Below are positions 29,209 to 31,752 of a stretch of DNA of 31,752 nucleotides, in pieces. The translations under genes and the position numbers were made by a program. Below the pieces are notes generated by a model. It was not told where the DNA came from, searched no databases, and was given only the letters and a program-made list of their open reading frames with translations. Location of the stretch: the NCBI GenBank assembly GCA_050743385.1, contig JBOGFJ010000309.1:1-31752 (forward strand), in the 5' to 3' direction. This DNA is from JACDBD01 sp050743385. Its GTDB lineage: Bacteria > Actinomycetota > Acidimicrobiia > IMCC26256 > JACDBD01. Position 1 is the first letter of the stretch. Every line of letters starts with the position of its first letter.

Positions 29209-30348
29209 GTGAGTGGAGAGCCGCCGCCGGCGCTGCGCCCGGCGCCCCTGCCCGCCGACCCGAACGCGCTCCTGCCCGACGCGGCACCGCTCCAGCTCCT
29301 CGCTCCCGACGGGAGCCGTCACGAGCGCAGCGGGTACGAGGTCGATCTCGACCCGTCCGGGCTGTTGCGTCTCTACGCCGCGATGGTCATGGCCCGGCGT
29401 GTCGACACGCAGGCGATCAGCCTCAGCCGCCAGGGGCGCATCGGGGTGTACCCCTCGGCGCTCGGGCAGGAGGCCACCGAGGTCGCGTCGGTGCTCGCGC
29501 TGGGCGAACACGACTGGCTCTTCCCGACCTACCGGGAGACGATGGGTGCCGTCACCCGGGGCATCGACCCGGTCGAGCTTCTGCGAGCGTGCCAGGCGAC
29601 AGCGTTCTATGACCATGACGTCGTCGCCTCGCGCACTTCGACCCTCACGATCCCCCTGGCCACGCAGGCACTGCACGCGGTCGGCCTCGCGATGGCCGCT
29701 CGGCTCCGAGGCGATCCGATCGTGGTGCTCGTCTTTCTCGGCGATGGGGCGGCCAGTGAGGGCGATACGCACGAGGCCATGAACTTCGCCGCCGTGTTCG
29801 GTGCCCCCGTCGTCTTCCTCGTCGTCAACAACCAGTACGCGATCTCTCTACCCGTCGCTCGCCAGACGCACGGCCCGACGATCGCGCACCGGGCCATCGG
29901 CTACGGCATGCCGGGAGTACACGTCGACGGCAACGATGCGCTCGCCGTCTACGCGGCCGTCCGCGCTGCCGTCGACCGGGCGCGCCCGGGTGGGGGGCCG
30001 ACGCTCGTCGAGGCGCTGACCTATCGCATCGAGGCGCACTCAGCCTCGGACGATCCCTCGCGCTACCGCAGCGAAGAGGAGGTGGCCGTGTGGCGCGCGC
30101 TCGATCCCCTGGCCCGCCTCGAGCAGTATCTGCGTGACGCCGGGATCCTCGACGACGAGCGTGCGGCGGAAGCCGCCGCGGAGGCCGAGCGGGCCGCGGC
30201 ACGCATCCGCGAATGGGCCGAGGTCCCGGCGGCGACGGACCCGCGATCGATGTTCGATCATGTCTACGCGCAGCCGACTGCAATGATCGCCGAACAGCGG
30301 CAGCGTCTCGAGAGAGAGCTCGCTCCGAGGGAGGACGTGCTGGCATGA
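29209..30348 (+). CDS. Branched-chain 2-oxoacid dehydrogenase E1 component, alpha subunit
   Basis: 379-residue thiamine-diphosphate-dependent E1 alpha subunit. It decarboxylates a 2-oxoacid (from Leu, Ile or Val, or a related pathway acid) with E1 beta and passes the acyl group to lipoyl-E2. The ThDP motif is G178-D-G180 ... N207-N208 (FLGDGAASEGDTHEAMNF ... FLVVNNQYAIS). The Lys-rich helices and the HSASDDPSRYRSEEE loop are typical of the branched-chain and pyruvate groups. GTG 29209 is preceded by AAGGAGGGG. The stop overlaps the E1 beta start (ATGA). Pyruvate or acetoin dehydrogenase cannot be excluded; the Lrp neighbour favours the branched-chain assignment. Confidence 0.88.
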   Translation: MSGEPPPALRPAPLPADPNALLPDAAPLQLLAPDGSRHERSGYEVDLDPSGLLRLYAAMVMARRVDTQAISLSRQGRIGVYPSALGQEATEVASVLALGEHDWLFPTYRETMGAVTRGIDPVELLRACQATAFYDHDVVASRTSTLTIPLATQALHAVGLAMAARLRGDPIVVLVFLGDGAASEGDTHEAMNFAAVFGAPVVFLVVNNQYAISLPVARQTHGPTIAHRAIGYGMPGVHVDGNDALAVYAAVRAAVDRARPGGGPTLVEALTYRIEAHSASDDPSRYRSEEEVAVWRALDPLARLEQYLRDAGILDDERAAEAAAEAERAAARIREWAEVPAATDPRSMFDHVYAQPTAMIAEQRQRLERELAPREDVLA

Positions 30349-31379
30349 CCGCGGTCGCCGAGAGTCCGCAGCCCACGTCATGGAAGGCACCGGCCGAGCC
30401 GGTTGTAGCAACCGTCACGTTGGCGCAGGCGCTCAACACCGCGCTCCACGACGCGCTCGCCGACGACGACCGGGTCGTCGTGTACGGCGAGGACGTCGGT
30501 CGGCTCGGAGGGGTCTTCCGGATCACCGACGGTCTCCAAGCCCGCTTCGGCGAGCACCGTTGCTTCGATTCGCCGCTCGCCGAATCGGGCATCGTCGGGA
30601 CGGCGGTGGGGATGGCGATGTACGGGCTGGTCCCAGTCGTCGAGTTGCAGTTCGACGCCTTCTCGTACCCCGCCTTCGAGCAGATCGTCAGCCACGTCGC
30701 CAAGATGCGGACCCGCGTGCGCGGGCGGATCGACCTTCCGATCACGATCCGCATCCCGTACGGCGGTCGCGTCGGCGCCCCCGAGCACCACAGCGAGAGC
30801 CCCGAGGTGTACTACGCACACACGGCCGGGCTGAAGGTGGTGACACCCGCGACCCCCGCGGACGCGTACTCCCTGCTGCGGGATGCGATCGCGTGCCCCG
30901 ACCCGGTCGTGTTCCTCGAGCCCAAACGCCGCTACTACGACCAGGCCGAGCTCGCGTTGCCGGTCCGCACGGAGCCGATCGGGCAGGCGGTCGTGCGGCG
31001 CGCCGGTACGAAGGTCACCGTGGTCGCCTACGGCCCCGCGGTCTCGCTCGCCCTCGACGCCGCAGAGGCCGCCGCGGGCGAGGGCTGGGACCTCGAGGTG
31101 GTCGACCTGCGCAGCCTCGACCCTCTCGACACCGAGACGGTCTTCGCCAGTGTGCGCCGGACCGGTCGCTGCGTGGTCGTGCACGAGGCGTCGGTGTTCG
31201 GCGGCTTCGGCGGCGAGATCGTCGCGCAGGTGCAGGAGCACTGCTTCTACTCCCTCGAGGCACCGGCGGTGCGTGTCGGCGCCTTCGATGTGCCGTACCC
31301 GCCCGCGAAGCTCGAGGAGCACTTCCTGCCGAGCGTCGACCGCGTGCTCGAGGTCGTCGCGCGCCTCCTGTCCACCTGA
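30345..31379 (+). CDS. Branched-chain 2-oxoacid dehydrogenase E1 component, beta subunit
   Basis: 344-residue E1 beta subunit (transketolase_pyr and transketolase_C domains). Key blocks are VVVYGEDVGRLGGVFRITDGLQARFGEHRCFDSPLAESGIVG, with the ThDP-activating Glu in GED, then MRTRVRGRIDLPITIRIPYGG, APEHHSESPEVYYAHTAGLKVVTPATPADAY and VVFLEPKRRYY. ATG 30345 overlaps the E1 alpha stop. The alpha/beta subunits are separate, the layout of branched-chain enzymes rather than of the fused pyruvate E1 of proteobacteria. A one-base overlap with the E2 start indicates a tight operon. Cytoplasmic multi-enzyme complex. Confidence 0.92.
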   Translation: MTAVAESPQPTSWKAPAEPVVATVTLAQALNTALHDALADDDRVVVYGEDVGRLGGVFRITDGLQARFGEHRCFDSPLAESGIVGTAVGMAMYGLVPVVELQFDAFSYPAFEQIVSHVAKMRTRVRGRIDLPITIRIPYGGRVGAPEHHSESPEVYYAHTAGLKVVTPATPADAYSLLRDAIACPDPVVFLEPKRRYYDQAELALPVRTEPIGQAVVRRAGTKVTVVAYGPAVSLALDAAEAAAGEGWDLEVVDLRSLDPLDTETVFASVRRTGRCVVVHEASVFGGFGGEIVAQVQEHCFYSLEAPAVRVGAFDVPYPPAKLEEHFLPSVDRVLEVVARLLST

Positions 31380-31752
31380 TGGCGGCGCGCGACTTCCTCC
31401 TCCCCGACCTCGGGGAAGGCCTCGAGGATGCGGAGGTGGTGGTGTGGCACGTGGCGGTGGGCCAGACGATCGCGGTCGACGCGCCCCTCCTCGAGGTCGA
31501 GACGGCCAAGGCGAACGTCGAGGTCCCCTCCCCGTTCGCGGGCACGGTCGTCGTGCTGCACGCCGAGCCGGGCGCACGCGTCTCGGTCGGAGCCCCCCTC
31601 GTGACGATCGATGTCGACGTTGACGATCCCGCCCCGGCGGAGCGGGGGCGGGCGCCGGCGCGACCCCTCGTCGGGTACGGACCGAGCGAGCCTGCGGGCG
31701 GCACGACCCCCAGTGCCCGCTCGACCGGGGCGCAGGCCGCGGTCGCCAGCCC
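31379..31752 (+). CDS. 2-oxoacid dehydrogenase E2 (lipoyl acyltransferase), N-terminal part
   Basis: First 124 codons of the dihydrolipoamide acyltransferase gene, running off the window end. The lipoyl domain covers about residues 4-77, with LLPDLGEGLEDAEVVVWHV at its start and the lipoylated K44 in the LLEVETAKANVEVPSPFAG context. An Ala/Pro-rich linker follows (DDPAPAERGRAPARP...). ATG 31379 overlaps the E1 beta TGA by one base. The peripheral-subunit-binding and catalytic domains lie beyond the window. An E3 gene may follow, not visible here. Confidence 0.88.
   Translation, partial: MAARDFLLPDLGEGLEDAEVVVWHVAVGQTIAVDAPLLEVETAKANVEVPSPFAGTVVVLHAEPGARVSVGAPLVTIDVDVDDPAPAERGRAPARPLVGYGPSEPAGGTTPSARSTGAQAAVAS

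Overview
The window is high-GC, tightly packed DNA with many GTG starts, frequent 4-bp stop/start overlaps (ATGA, GTGA) and promoters of the TTGnnn / TAnnnT type, some directly abutting the start codon (leaderless). Together with the gene families present, this points to an actinobacterium with a large catabolic repertoire. I cannot name the genus; an Acidimicrobiia-like or related environmental lineage is a guess. I see no tRNA, rRNA, insertion sequence, integrase or CRISPR array. No gap between genes exceeds about 150 bases.

Layout. (1) 1-166: tail of a periplasmic-binding-type ABC solute-binding protein. (2) 176-3332: a Rieske oxygenase and an amidohydrolase on the minus strand, divergent from a TetR regulator; the amidohydrolase frame is broken by one base near its N-terminus. 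(3) 3402-8167: a minus-strand operon for a three-subunit molybdenum hydroxylase (2Fe-2S, Mo and FAD subunits) followed by a second Rieske oxygenase. A plus-strand EthD-like protein lies opposite. (4) 8985-14355: a minus-strand operon of SnoaL-like protein (frameshifted), acyl-CoA ligase, thiolase-like protein, DUF35 partner, cyclase-family hydrolase and SDR, divergent from a second TetR regulator. (5) 15024-17407: a LuxR-type regulator divergent from an amidohydrolase plus a MIP18/DUF59 protein. This pair resembles the accessory genes of soluble diiron monooxygenases, but no such monooxygenase is present. (6) 17418-18310: cupin and SnoaL-like genes on the minus strand. (7) 18448-22989: solute-binding protein, three tandem paralogous SDRs and a type II 3-hydroxyacyl-CoA dehydrogenase-like SDR. 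(8) 23040-28557: boxC, boxB, a PaaX-family regulator and an acyl-CoA ligase, i.e. the aerobic benzoyl-CoA epoxide route without boxA in view. (9) 28562-31752: an Lrp/AsnC regulator divergent from a branched-chain 2-oxoacid dehydrogenase operon (E1 alpha, E1 beta, start of E2).

How the parts may work together. This is inference. Solute capture, oxygenation or hydroxylation (Rieske, molybdenum hydroxylase), CoA activation (two ligases), alcohol oxidation (five SDRs), retro-aldol or thiolytic chain cleavage (thiolase-like plus DUF35), ring opening (cyclase family, BoxBC) and 2-oxoacid oxidation form a plausible catabolic island for aromatic or alicyclic compounds. The substrate cannot be read from the sequence.

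The most distinctive observations are regulatory. One near-identical 22-bp operator-like element lies before two far-apart transcription units (1557-1578 and 14396-14417). A second near-identical 22-bp palindromic element abuts the -35 box of two promoters with identical N17 spacing (9790-9811 and 15801-15822), next to the LuxR-type gene. A perfect inverted repeat between the Lrp gene and the 2-oxoacid dehydrogenase operon doubles as two overlapping divergent promoters.
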